This document shows, piece by piece, positions 33,622 through 46,055 of a DNA stretch of 64,000 nucleotides. The stretch's first letter is position 1. Each line of letters opens with the position of its first letter. The translations under genes and the position numbers were made by a program. The stretch is taken from the NCBI GenBank assembly GCA_946122785.1, contig CAMGYJ010000005.1, forward strand, positions 84,004,547 through 84,068,546, in the 5' to 3' direction. Source of the stretch: Linum tenue (taxonomy: Eukaryota > Streptophyta > Magnoliopsida > Malpighiales > Linaceae). The notes below the pieces were generated by a model. It saw only the letters and a program-made list of their open reading frames with translations, had not been told where the DNA came from and searched no databases.

Positions 33622-34588
33622 ACAACCCTAAACCAAACGACTAGATAACAACAAAGTGAGAAGTAGCCTAGTTTAACGAAACACGTGGAATATGACCTTG
33701 GTCGACCACTATATTAACAACGTGCCTTGAGTTATACTTGGCTCAAGATGTATTTGTTAATACAAGCCATGCGATCGATCGAATAACCCGCACGAGGTCG
33801 CACCAATATGTTGTATATGTATTGTGACAGATGTAGTGTAAAGAAGAAGTTACACAAGCTAGATTCGACAACGGAGAGACGTAGCAATACTTTCCAATAG
33901 GGGTGGCTATACGGTCTGGTTAAATTGGCACAAATTGATCCGGTCCAGTCCAGTCTTTTTGAAAATATAAGGACCAAAGATTGGATTGGATACAGTCCGG
34001 TTTTGACCCTGTCCGGTCCCAATTCGGTCTTGATTTTATATTGAGCTTGTGGGGATTTGAGTGGCCTAAGGTCTGAAAGGGTGAGGAGTTGGTTAAGTTT
34101 TGTATCAACAACCCTAAACCAAACGACTAGATAACAACAAAGTGAGAAGTAGCCTAGTTTAACGAAACACGTGGAATATGACCTTGGTCGACCACTATAT
34201 TAACAACGTGCCTTGAGTTATACTTGGCTCAAGATGTATTTGTTAATACAAGCCATGCAATCGATCGAATAACCCGCACGAGGTCGCACCAATATGTTGT
34301 ATATGTATTGTGACAGATGTAGTGTAAAGAAGAAGTTACACAAGCTAGATTCGACAACGGAGAGACGTAGCAATACTTTCCAATAGGGGTGGCTATACGG
34401 TCTGGTTAAATTGGCACAAATTGATCCGGTCCAGTCCAGTCTTTTTGAAAATATAAGGACCAAAGATTGGATTGGATACAGTCCGGTCTTGACCCTGTCC
34501 GGTCCCAATTCGGTCTTGATTTTATATTGAACTTGTGGGGATTTGAGTGGCCTAAGGCCTGAAAGGGTGAGGAGTTGGTTAAGTTTTG
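33617..34588. repeat. Tandem duplication of 486 bp (two copies)
   Basis: 33617-34102 and 34103-34588 are nearly identical; I count about five differences. The unit begins with the last five bases of the Athila LTR and includes flanking DNA plus the first 205 bases of the hAT element, so the event came after both insertions. The first copy therefore contains a truncated hAT left end at 33898-34102. Confidence 0.95.
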
Positions 34589-34825
34589 TACTAAGTGCAA
34601 AGGTTTGTGACCGTTTATGCAAATTACCCTTAAGTTTTGGGTGTTGAGATCTCTTATCCGGTCTTTATCCAGTTTTCGATCCGGTCCCGAACGGTTTTTT
34701 ACCTCAAATCTAAGCCCAAAGATTGGATTGGATTGGATTGGATTGTTTACTATCCGGTCTCGGTCGGGGTTATACGGTCCGGTTTCGGGTAAAATCAAAA
34801 AACCTGGACCAAATAGCCAGCCCTA
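34384..34825. mobile_element. hAT non-autonomous element (TAGGGGTGGCTATACGG family), 8-bp TSD
   Basis: A complete 442-bp copy from TAGGGGTGGCTATACGG to CCAAATAGCCAGCCCTA, flanked by the perfect 8-bp duplication CTTTCCAA at 34376-34383 and 34826-34833. It has 'attggattggattggatt' repeats and 'ccggtc' runs near both ends. Other copies in the window are at 1-151 (part), 33898-34102 (part, by duplication) and 52872-53306 (inverted). No transposase. Confidence 0.93.
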
Positions 34826-34833
34826 CTTTCCAA

Positions 34834-35640
34834 AGGGACTGATTTCATGTTCAGGTGAAAATTGTAGAAACACTTGTTGATTAAGGAGAACTAAGGCAAG
34901 ATTATCACAACCAGGAGAAGATGCTTACACGGAGGGACATAGTTAAACAAGCAATTCATTTAGCAGGATATAGATGATACCATAAAGATGAGAAATGCGG
35001 GGTACCTCTGGTGCAACAGAAGAATACGATTAACAATCAAAAGGGGGACCGAGGCCGTCATGACATCATGAAATTTTACAACATGGGTTCCAAGATTAGA
35101 AGAGACTGCATGGCGAGATGAAGGCAATCCAGTATGTGTTGCAAGCAACAAAAGATAAGAACTACCATATACACTATTTGAAAGATGATGACAATGTGCT
35201 TACCCATCTTTTCTTTGCCTATCCGACTTCCATCCATATTTTGAGGGCTAGGTCGTACATGATTATGTCGTAGGTGTTACTCATGTGGGGAACTTCAATA
35301 TATGTTGTGCTCTAATGAATAAGGAGACAAAAGAGGCATACCATTGGTTTTTTATGTGCATAAAAATGTTGCTCAGTCCATGGGTGCCCACGATCATTAT
35401 CGACAAAGGAGGTTGACTACGTGCTTCAATTCATGTGGTCGTCCCCTACGCCCCACATGTGCTATGCATTTTGCAAATCAACGATATGAGGGTAAGATTG
35501 ATGGATATATTACGGAAGAACGAATTTGGATTTGGTCGAAGAAGTCTATAACGAACAATGGATTCTTATGTTTTATTCCTGGCAATTTAATAGGGGTATT
35601 AAAAATATATTTCAAAAAATATGAAACAATACAATTCTAG
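34834..35640 (+). pseudogene. Mutator/FAR1-type transposase remnant
   Basis: In changing + frames from about 35150 to 35560 the sequence reads HYLKDDDNVLTHLFFAYPTS, then IHILRARSYMIM, GVTHVGNFNICCALMNKETK, EAYHWFFMCIK and PTIIIDKGG. This follows the MULE transposase order (an xDxNNVLxxLFFAHPxSI block, then VVGVTxxxxTFxxAxAxxxxE and a TDxD motif), but the DCTYKTN segment with the first catalytic Asp is missing and several frameshifts occur. The upstream part (34834-35150) may be the same gene in worse condition. The hAT element at 34384 separates it from possibly related DNA at 33622-33897. Tentative. Confidence 0.45.
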
Positions 35641-37657
35641 CCATTTAATAGGGATATAAAATAGTAGTTTATATGTATTATTAGAATCTTAACTTATATT
35701 ATGGTCGTTTTGGAGCAACATTTCGCCACGTAGGATTCAAGAAACTCTACAATTTTCCATGTCACCTTTTATCATTTTAGTTTCCCATAAACCTTTTATC
35801 ATTTTAGTTTCCCATAAATTTATATGTTACACTAAGCTAAGAATAATAAAGATATATTAACATCATCACCAAGACTTGAACATATAACCTATGGGTCTCA
35901 AATTATATCACTTAGAGTGTTAACCAATGGGGCAAATTCTATTTGATGTTGTAAACTACAATAATATTACTACTCATATCATGAAATGGGGTTCACACCC
36001 TACCTCTGACTGCGGTCTTCTTTCTTTACCGGTTGATCTTCTACTCAATCAGGACAATATTTGTAGTAAGTTTTACAAAAATTAAAGCGCGAGAATCCCT
36101 ATTATATTTTCTATACACAATAAAAATATCATTAACAAATAAAAATAATTTGCATTAAAGTTTTCTTCATAGTATGTTCGATAAACAATTAAAATATTCA
36201 AAAAAATCATAAATGGAAAAATAAAATAAAAATCTAAAATTAAATTATTATCCAAATTCAACACTTATTTAATGTTTATATCATATTCATTTTTATGCAA
36301 AAAAAGTTGAAATCTGAGTTCGAACAAATAAGATATAGTTTTTTAAAATTAACGTGAGAGTGGCTATACATTTGTGTTTACTTTTAGGGTTATGCACTTT
36401 GAGTGTTCCAGCCAAGTTTCACAATTACCTTTTGTCTTTTCAGAAAGATTGAAGTAAGATTCAGTTACCCTTTTCATATTTTGACTTTGATCAAGTCAAG
36501 TAGTCAACCCTCTTTTCAAAAAAAAAAAAATCTTTTCTTTTCCACCTTTTTATCACACACTATTAGCTCCCTTTTTGCAGACATTTGTATGTCGACTGCG
36601 CGCAAGCCTCCGTCATTCGTAAATATGTTAAAATTACATCAGCTTATGTTTCTGCTTCTTCTTCACCCAAGTCGCATTCGTTCCCAATTCCTTCATCATG
36701 CCTTTTTAGGTAGGGCTTTCACAATCTCGCATCTCCATTCAATTACAAATAGTAAAAGAAATTCTTTACCAATAAATATACATCAATTAGTCTATGTTAT
36801 CCATCAACTAATTTATGTTAGTTGTTCGTTAGAATGTCTATGAGGGAACTCAATTGCATAAGATCAAACTTGATTATTTGTAATTCTAATGATGATGGAC
36901 TGTAAACTATCAAGAAGAACACTATACCTATCATCGTTGTTATTTTTAATAGATATTTGGTCATTGAATTAAATTTTTTTTATAATTATTAAACCATTAA
37001 AGATATTACACAATTATATATTTATATACTAGTAGTATAGGACTACAACTACACCTTAATTACATGATCATGATATGCAATTGTCTCTCCTTTCAATTGA
37101 TCTAAACCATGTTTATTTCTTAGGTGTTTATTTATCAAATATATGCATTTTCACTCTTGGACCTCATTCAAGTACATATTAATGTTGTGCTTATGTCATG
37201 TAAAAAACAAGTATATCCTAATAAAGAAGTGTACACAACAAAAGCTTCACTTTGTTGTCGTGCGACTTCAATTGAATTAACACTTAAGCTCTAACCATGT
37301 TCTTTTTTACTTTATTGGTTGACATTCGTCAATTTTAAAAGTGTTGAATCTAATTTATAAATAAATCATATTAGAAAAAGATCATGAATAAATATTTTGG
37401 TCTACTTTTTGTTCATAAAGGAAACTATTAACAACTAAAAAACTTTTGTTTCAATAAGCATAAAAGAAAATTTTAGTTATCAGGCAAATCCAAACATTTA
37501 TTTAACTTTTCATGCCACGCTCATTTCAAACTAAAAAATTAGAAATCAAACAATAACCTTTTTCATATACTAAAACACCAACTATACAACATTTTTGTAC
37601 TATTGTATTTTGAATAATGGACATGAGTTATACGTGTTTTCAATTCGGGGATAAATT
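35641..37657. other. AT-rich intergenic DNA
   Basis: No gene, RNA or clear element. Very AT-rich. The phrase 'tttatcattttagtttcccataaa' is duplicated near 35765-35818. An open + frame near 36403-36843 has no recognisable domain and biased composition. Confidence 0.4.
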
Positions 37658-38539
37658 GGGTTAATTGCATGGTTGGTCACTGAGATTATAAAAAACGTTC
37701 AAGTTTGTCACTTGAAATATTTAAAATCATTGGTGATACTTCAGTTTACTGAAACTGTTCACGTTTGGTCATTCTCCATCCAACTCCGTTAACTTTTGCT
37801 TAAGTGGCGGTCACTCTAAAAGTTGACCGTTAAATATGTGACGTGGCAATTTAAAAATAATAAAATTAAATTTTTTAAAATTGTCATCTCATTTCCACCT
37901 CATTATCAATTTTATTCAAAATAAATAAAAAAGACCCTAATTTCTTCTAATCCCCAATGCCCATACCCCGCCTGCAACATAGCCCCGCTAAGCTTACCCC
38001 CTAGCTCGACAACAATGACCGTCAACAACCATTAATTTCAAAAAATTTGAGGTATTAATCACCGGCGGTGCAACAGTGTGAGTGGCAATGGTGGGCAGTT
38101 TAGGTTGTTGTGGGTGGAGGGTGGAGGGAAGGGGTGGGTAAGTTTGAGGGCGTGCTTTAGCTCCCATGTGCAAATGCCTCTCACAATACTTGTGGTTGGG
38201 GAGCACATGGCATTGGCAGCGCCACTTCTTCCCATCCGTTCTCCTGCACCTCCCTGCCTCTGCCTCTGCATCGTCGATGACTCCATGAAAGCATCGCTCA
38301 ACTCCACCAAAAAGAAAGTCGGAGTTAGTGAAGGCCGAGCAGTATGACTATGAGCGAGCGAACGAGAAACCTACCTGGAAGGACACTCTTTGGGGAGAAA
38401 TCTAGGCCTTGAGCTGAAGCACATGGTTGTTGTTGTAGTTGTTGGCAGGAGGGTCCGGATATAGTAACAACACTCATAGTGTTGTTATAGTAACAACAGG
38501 AGTAAAAACGGAAATTAACAACAAAATTAAAAAAAAATA

Positions 38540-39350
38540 CGTTTTCAAGTCCTATCTGCCCTCTCTCGATCTCCCGTACGCTCCCCCCGCTGTCGGCAGG
38601 AACGCGGCTACGACTCCGATCTGGCGGCTACGACTCCGATCTGGCAGCTACGATTGAAGCGTTTTCCCTATGGAATCCGACGCTGCTCGCCCGCCGTCCT
38701 CCTGCAGCTCAGATATTTTACTCGACGCCGCCTTCTTCTACTGCGTCTCCGTTTCAACACCGGAAAAAAATCCTCTGCCAAAAACCCCTAATTTCTCAGA
38801 GAGATTCCTCTCTTGGGGATTCCGCTTCCGTTCTTCCTTCCCCCAAACTTCAATCTCTCTGTTCTTCAATTTTTCGGAGAGGGGATAACATAGCAATGAT
38901 CCGGGGGATCGAATTTCATCTCCTGGTACCAAAATCGTACGAAAGACACCAACCCAAAATCGAAATGAGAGCCTTGAGGGTGGAATCGATTGAAAGAAAA
39001 CCCTAAATCAGAACGTTTTCTTCTGGGTTTCTGCGACACATATCTGAAGAAGGGCTGGTCGGCCGGCGTATGATGGATCTGTAAGCGAGAAGCTGCGAAT
39101 TTGAAGGCATGCCGGAACGGAGGCGGGAGGTGCGGAGCTTCGAGAACAAAAAAAAATGCCCGGAGTTCGAGATGGAAAAGTGCGGCTTGGATTTCATCGT
39201 TGCGAAGAGAGCATGTTGCTGGGGAAGGTAATGGAAAAGTTGACGGGCGACGTCAAATTCGACAGGCTTTCTGATTGGAGAATTGGGTCGACCATCTAGT
39301 ACTCTTGGTGAATAAGAGAAAGGGCAAGTCTAAGCGGCAGGAGGAAAATA
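38540..39350. other. Possible captured gene fragment inside the nested Mutator-like element
   Basis: GC-rich and gene-like in composition. A 72-residue + frame starts at 38670 (MESDAARPPSSCSSDILLDA) and ends at 38888. On the opposite strand a 64-residue frame starts at 39197 (MKSKPHFSISNSGHFFLFSK). 'ggctacgactccgatctggc' is tandemly repeated near 38605-38645. No domain was recognised in either, so the source gene and the coding strand are unknown. Confidence 0.35.
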
Positions 39351-39589
39351 GGTTTTAGGATTTTTCACTTAATTAAAAGAAAGAAAAAGGTTAATTTCCA
39401 CCTCATATAGTTTTTGTTGACAAAAAATTGCCAAGTGATCAAGAACCGTTAGTCTAGTCAGCTTCCATCATGTTGCCGTTAAATTTATTGACGGAATGGC
39501 TATATTTGTGTATTTTTCAAAATTTGGCTATTATTGTCATATAGTGCCAAGTTTTGGCTATGCAAATGTATTTTGCCTATTAATTATGC

Positions 39590-40095
39590 ACCCCATAAAC
39601 CTTCTAATGCATACCACAAATCGCCTAAAACATACTAGAAATCCCACAAAGTAAACCACAAATATTTTATAAGCACGCCAGAAACCTCCTAATACAAACC
39701 ACAAATGCGATAAAACAAACCACAAAAAGCATATCAGAAACCTCCTAAACTAGACCGCAGATGCTCTAAAACAAACCAGAAACCCCGCAAAGCAAAGCAC
39801 ATAATTTTAAAAAACACATCAGAAACCTCATAATGCAAACCACAAACACGAGAAAGCAAACCACAAAAACAAACCAGAAACGTCCTAATGCAGACCAAAA
39901 ATCTATTAAAACAAACCAGAAACCTCGCAAAGCAAACCACAAAATTTTTTAAAGCAAACCAGAAACTTCTCAATGCAAACCACAAACACGATAAAGCAAA
40001 CCACAAACTTCTTAATGCAAACCATAAACACGATAAAGCAAACCATAAAAGGCATACAAAAATATGAGAAACCAAACCATAAATCTCACAATGCA
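39590..40095. repeat. Degenerate tandem array of about 20-bp 'GCAAACCACAAAC' units
   Basis: About 500 bases made of 'aa(t/a)gcaaaccacaaac' and 'aaaccagaaacctc' units, often in alternating pairs of roughly 40 bases ('ataaagcaaaccacaaac' and 'ttaatgcaaaccataaac'). It lies wholly within the nested Mutator-like element. The minus-strand frame of alternating Cys/Leu/Phe residues is a product of the repeat. Confidence 0.85.
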
Positions 40096-40880
40096 GACCA
40101 TAACATCCGGTGGTCATTGACCGTTGACCGGTCAACGAAGTTCGTTGACCGAACTCCGATGACCATCAGTGAGCAGATTCCGACGCCGATAGGCATATTC
40201 CGACCCCGATGACTAGATTCCGACGCCGGTAAGCATATTCCGGCGACAAAAAGCATATTCCGGTGATCGGCGACCACTTTCCGGCGACCGGTGGCCGAAT
40301 TCCGACGACCAAAATTTTGGTCCGAAAATTAAAAAAATATTTTTTTGTTTTTTTTGTTTTTATTATTATTTAAACATATTTTTCATAATGACAATTATAC
40401 CCCTGCTTTGATTTTACACTAGGTCAACTCATCTAATAAAAAGTCATCATAATCCTAGCTTCCTATTGGTTGGAGACTAGTGTTGTTACAATAACAACAA
40501 AAGGAGTGTTGTTATAGTATCTAGTCCCTTGGCAGGAGGAGCAGTGGCGGGCGTGGGGGCACAAATCTGTGGTTAAAGTAGCTGGGAGGGCGCTGTTTTG
40601 GGATTAGAAGAAATTAGGGTTTTTATTTATTTTGAATAAAAGTGATAATGAGGTGGAAATGACATGGCAATTTTAAAAAATTTAATTTTATTTCACACAT
40701 TTAACGACCAACTTTTAGAGTTGACCGCCACGTAAGCAAAAGTTAACGGAGTTGGACGGTGAGTGACTAAACGTGAACGGTTTCAGTAAACTGAAGTACC
40801 ACCAATGGATTTAAATATTTCGAGTGACCAAACTTGAACGTTTTTTATAATCTCAGTGACCAATCATGCAATTAACCCAT

Positions 40881-41908
40881 GATAAATTTGTCATTGATTG
40901 AGAAATCTACTACTACAGAAGGTTCAACTGTTAAGTTTGTTAATTTGTGCATTCATCAAACAAAGAATTGAGTTGAAAACAACTCCATTTTGTCATATGT
41001 AATAATAAAATGATCAGGTGTACACAATGATCTTTAATGGTGTCATAGAGTTTATTTCTGTGAGTGACAAGATTGATTACATCACAATTTCTAATGGTTT
41101 CGTTAGAATGAGATATCAAAGTTGCAAAATATTTTTGAGAATACATAAGGATCTACAGAGGTATCTTTTGACTTTAATTATATGACTGCCAAGATGGATC
41201 ATTATTTAAATAATGAACAAGGGTTATATGTATCAATTAGAGGACAAATTTACCATCTATTGAACAGTCTTTTTGTGACAGGAAAATGCTTGCATTGCAT
41301 TTCAATGTGGAGCAAAGTTAGGTACATACAACATACATACCCTAGGAGAGGCATCACAAAAGCAAAGGGAAAATGAAATCCCAATATAATGGCCCGTACA
41401 AATGCAAAAGAAAGAAACAGAAACAGGCCCAGCAAAAGTACAACCAAAATATAGAGCACGCACGAACAAGCAAATGTGAATCACCCCACAACAGCAGCCG
41501 CCTCCTTCAACCCTCATGAACATCAGCTGATCACCACTAAACCCGCCGCATGAAGATCAAGTCCCTCCGAAAAGAAGATCTCCAAAGAAGAGCCTCCAAA
41601 AGCCAAGAGAAGAGACCTGCAGAGACACGAGAGGGAATGATTTTTTTTTTTTCACGAGGCTGAAAAATATATTAGACCCTCACAATATTTGGCCCAAACA
41701 TATAGATGTACGAAAGGCAAAACAAATTAAAAGTTAAGTACAACTTATGTTGTTCAAAACTGTTGGCAAATCAAAGAGCGCTCTAGGAGATAATCGTGAA
41801 TATGATCTTCAAAATAATGATAAAGTGATGACTCTTATTGTTTTACATGATCGTTGCTCTTAGGGACTCTCAAACTAAATATGGTGGCCCTACTTTCAAA
41901 TAAAGTTC

Positions 41909-41940
<32 letters not shown>

Positions 41941-43091
41941 GTAAATATAAGATAAATAGTAGCCTACCACTATTAAAAAATAACAAAATAATAATAAATG
42001 CCGCCCAATGGGCGGGTACAAAACTAGTCTCATTGTAAGATAGAATTGAAGGTACCTAACAGGGATATAAAATAGTAGTTTCTATGAGTTGAATCTCATT
42101 TGCAAATAGAACTTAAAGGTGAAACCAACTAGAATGCCTCCGGTATAACATTTCAGTCAATTTCAATCAAAACCGAAAATTTTGGGTGTCCAATCGGTTT
42201 CAGATTCCGGTCATTTATCAGAAACGCTGACGTTTTAAACTGATTGTAAAAAAAAATAAAAAAATAAAAGCATCCCTCCCTCTTACAAGTTGCCCAAGCC
42301 CGTTGTTTCTTATCCCCCAACGACACGAAATTGCTCACTGTAAAGTCCTCATATATTTTGTTAATAATATGATCATTCATGGGTTGTTACTTCTTAGAGT
42401 TGAAATAGTGGGTTTCGGGTTTCCCACTTAGCTTGGTTCTTTTGATTGTGTTCTGATGAAGATGATGGGTGCTTGTTATGAGGTTCATTTTATAGTGAAG
42501 GTTCACTTAGTATATTCATGACTTGAAATTTAATAAAAACCGGTATAAACAAATTGTATCAATGGTAAAATCATTACATTTATAAAATCGCCGTACCGGT
42601 ATAAACCGGTTTGACCACCTTGGTATCATGCAATAATAGCTCGTCACTGTCTAACACCAGTACACCATTATGTTTCGTGAAGGTAACTTTTGGCAACCGA
42701 AACAAAGGGTTTAACAAGAAAAGAACCAACCAAAAGCCATGCACTTGCCATCCAACGTGCTTCAAAGTAACTCAAAACCGAATTGGCACATTGGATGCGG
42801 AAAGTGCTTGAAGCGATTGGGTATCCAAGTAACTTCACCATTTTTTGTTTATAAACCCTATTCTCGTCCACTGTTTTCTCTGAATTTCTGTCCAAAACAA
42901 AGGCCACAAAGCACTCTGCCGTTCAATTGTTTTCAATAATCTTATCTGCTATTGGTCTCTTCCTTTCCTGTGTGCTGAAACTCATCCTGGGTTTCCTGAC
43001 AAGTGGACAATTAGGCGTACACTAATTGGCTGTGGGACAGTAAGGTTGACAATTTACTTCCTCTGACTCCTCCATCTGTCTTTTCTCCACG
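40881..43091. other. Intergenic DNA upstream of the ADH gene
   Basis: No gene seen. An ATA microsatellite occupies 41910-41940 and a T run lies at 41641-41651. Phrases like 'accggtataaaccggtttg' near 42598-42616 look like the end of a non-autonomous element, without a resolved partner. The ADH promoter should lie in the last few hundred bases. Confidence 0.4.
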
Positions 43092-43098
43092 TATAAAT
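43092..43098 (+). promoter_or_regulatory. TATA box of the ADH gene
   Basis: TATAAAT within 'cacgtataaattcag', 148 bases upstream of the ATG at 43240, a usual distance for a plant gene with a leader of about 110-120 bases. Confidence 0.6.
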
Positions 43099-43239
43099 TC
43101 AGTACCAACTATGTATCGTCGCATGATTAAAGCCTTACCGGTCTTTCACAACAATCATTATAACAAGATCATCAGACAAGCTACCAACAGTTGTGAGTTC
43201 TCTCCCCGCAAAACTCAAACTCCTGTTCCAGAGCCCACC

Positions 43240-45617
<2,378 letters not shown>

Positions 45618-46055
45618 TATATAAGAAAAATAATGGACAGAACATCCTACTCGGTTATGTGATCAGCTTTATGCAATTTGTTCGTCATGTATGTCCTCAA
45701 TCTGACAATGAAGGTGTGAGCAAACAAATACAAGGAAATAAATAGAAGCCCATTTCGAAACAATGGGGAGTGTATTGTCAGGAGTGGCATTGACCCAAAT
45801 CTGTAGAAGCGCTTGTATTAGTAATATAAAGATGTAAGGAACAGCAAATCTATGATACACCTGATCTAATACCAAGAAGGAGCCTTTCAGATATTTGAGC
45901 TTCTAGGCTGATCATGAACCTCCAGTTGAAGATATGAGGCCAGCTTTTTCGGCGTGTACTTCGTCTTCCACCAGCCAATAGCTCTTCTCCTCCTATGACA
46001 CCAATATATGAGAGAAAAACATTCCTTCATTGCTGCTGCTAAGCCTGCGCCAGGA
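45618..46055. other. Shared 3' region between two convergent genes
   Basis: Holds the 3' untranslated regions of the ADH gene (+) and of the plastid membrane protein gene (-). AATAAA-like signals occur near 45736-45742 on the + strand. Nothing else is seen. Confidence 0.5.

Larger units (their letters stand above)
38451..40528. mobile_element. Nested Mutator-like element carrying gene-like DNA, 9-bp TSD
   Basis: Perfect 9-bp duplications TTGGCAGGA lie at 38442-38450 and 40529-40537. The ends are inverted repeats: left 'gggtccggatatagtaacaa' with 'cactc', right (complement) 'gggactagatactataacaa' with 'cactc', each followed by a second 'tgttgtt' block. The cargo has three parts: GC-rich gene-like DNA (about 38540-39350), an A-rich tandem array (39590-40095) and short 'cataTTCCGACGCCGAT'-type repeats (about 40150-40310). 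No transposase. The gene-like cargo makes it a Pack-MULE candidate. Confidence 0.88.
37658..40880. mobile_element. Mutator-like element with about 285-bp TIRs, hosting a second element
   Basis: The left arm (37658 to about 37955) and right arm (about 40599-40880) are long inverted copies: 'gggttaattgcatg' with 'catgcaattaaccc', 'gagattataaaaaacgttca' with its complement, and 'ccctaatttcttctaat' with 'attagaagaaattaggg'. The 8-base sequence GATAAATT lies next to both ends (37650-37657 and 40881-40888). The centre, apart from the nested insertion at 38451-40528, is about 570 bases of moderately GC-rich DNA with no identifiable protein. Related one-armed sequence occurs at 6035-6300. Confidence 0.85.

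Noticed and set aside
36403..36843. 146-codon + frame
   Set aside because: No domain, AT-rich codons like the surrounding intergenic DNA, and no splice or promoter context.
39590..40095. CRISPR-like array
   Set aside because: Eukaryotic DNA; the units are degenerate with no constant repeat and unique spacers.
39734..40135. 133-codon minus-strand frame rich in Cys, Phe, Leu and Trp
   Set aside because: Direct translation of the short tandem repeat in the nested Mutator-like element.
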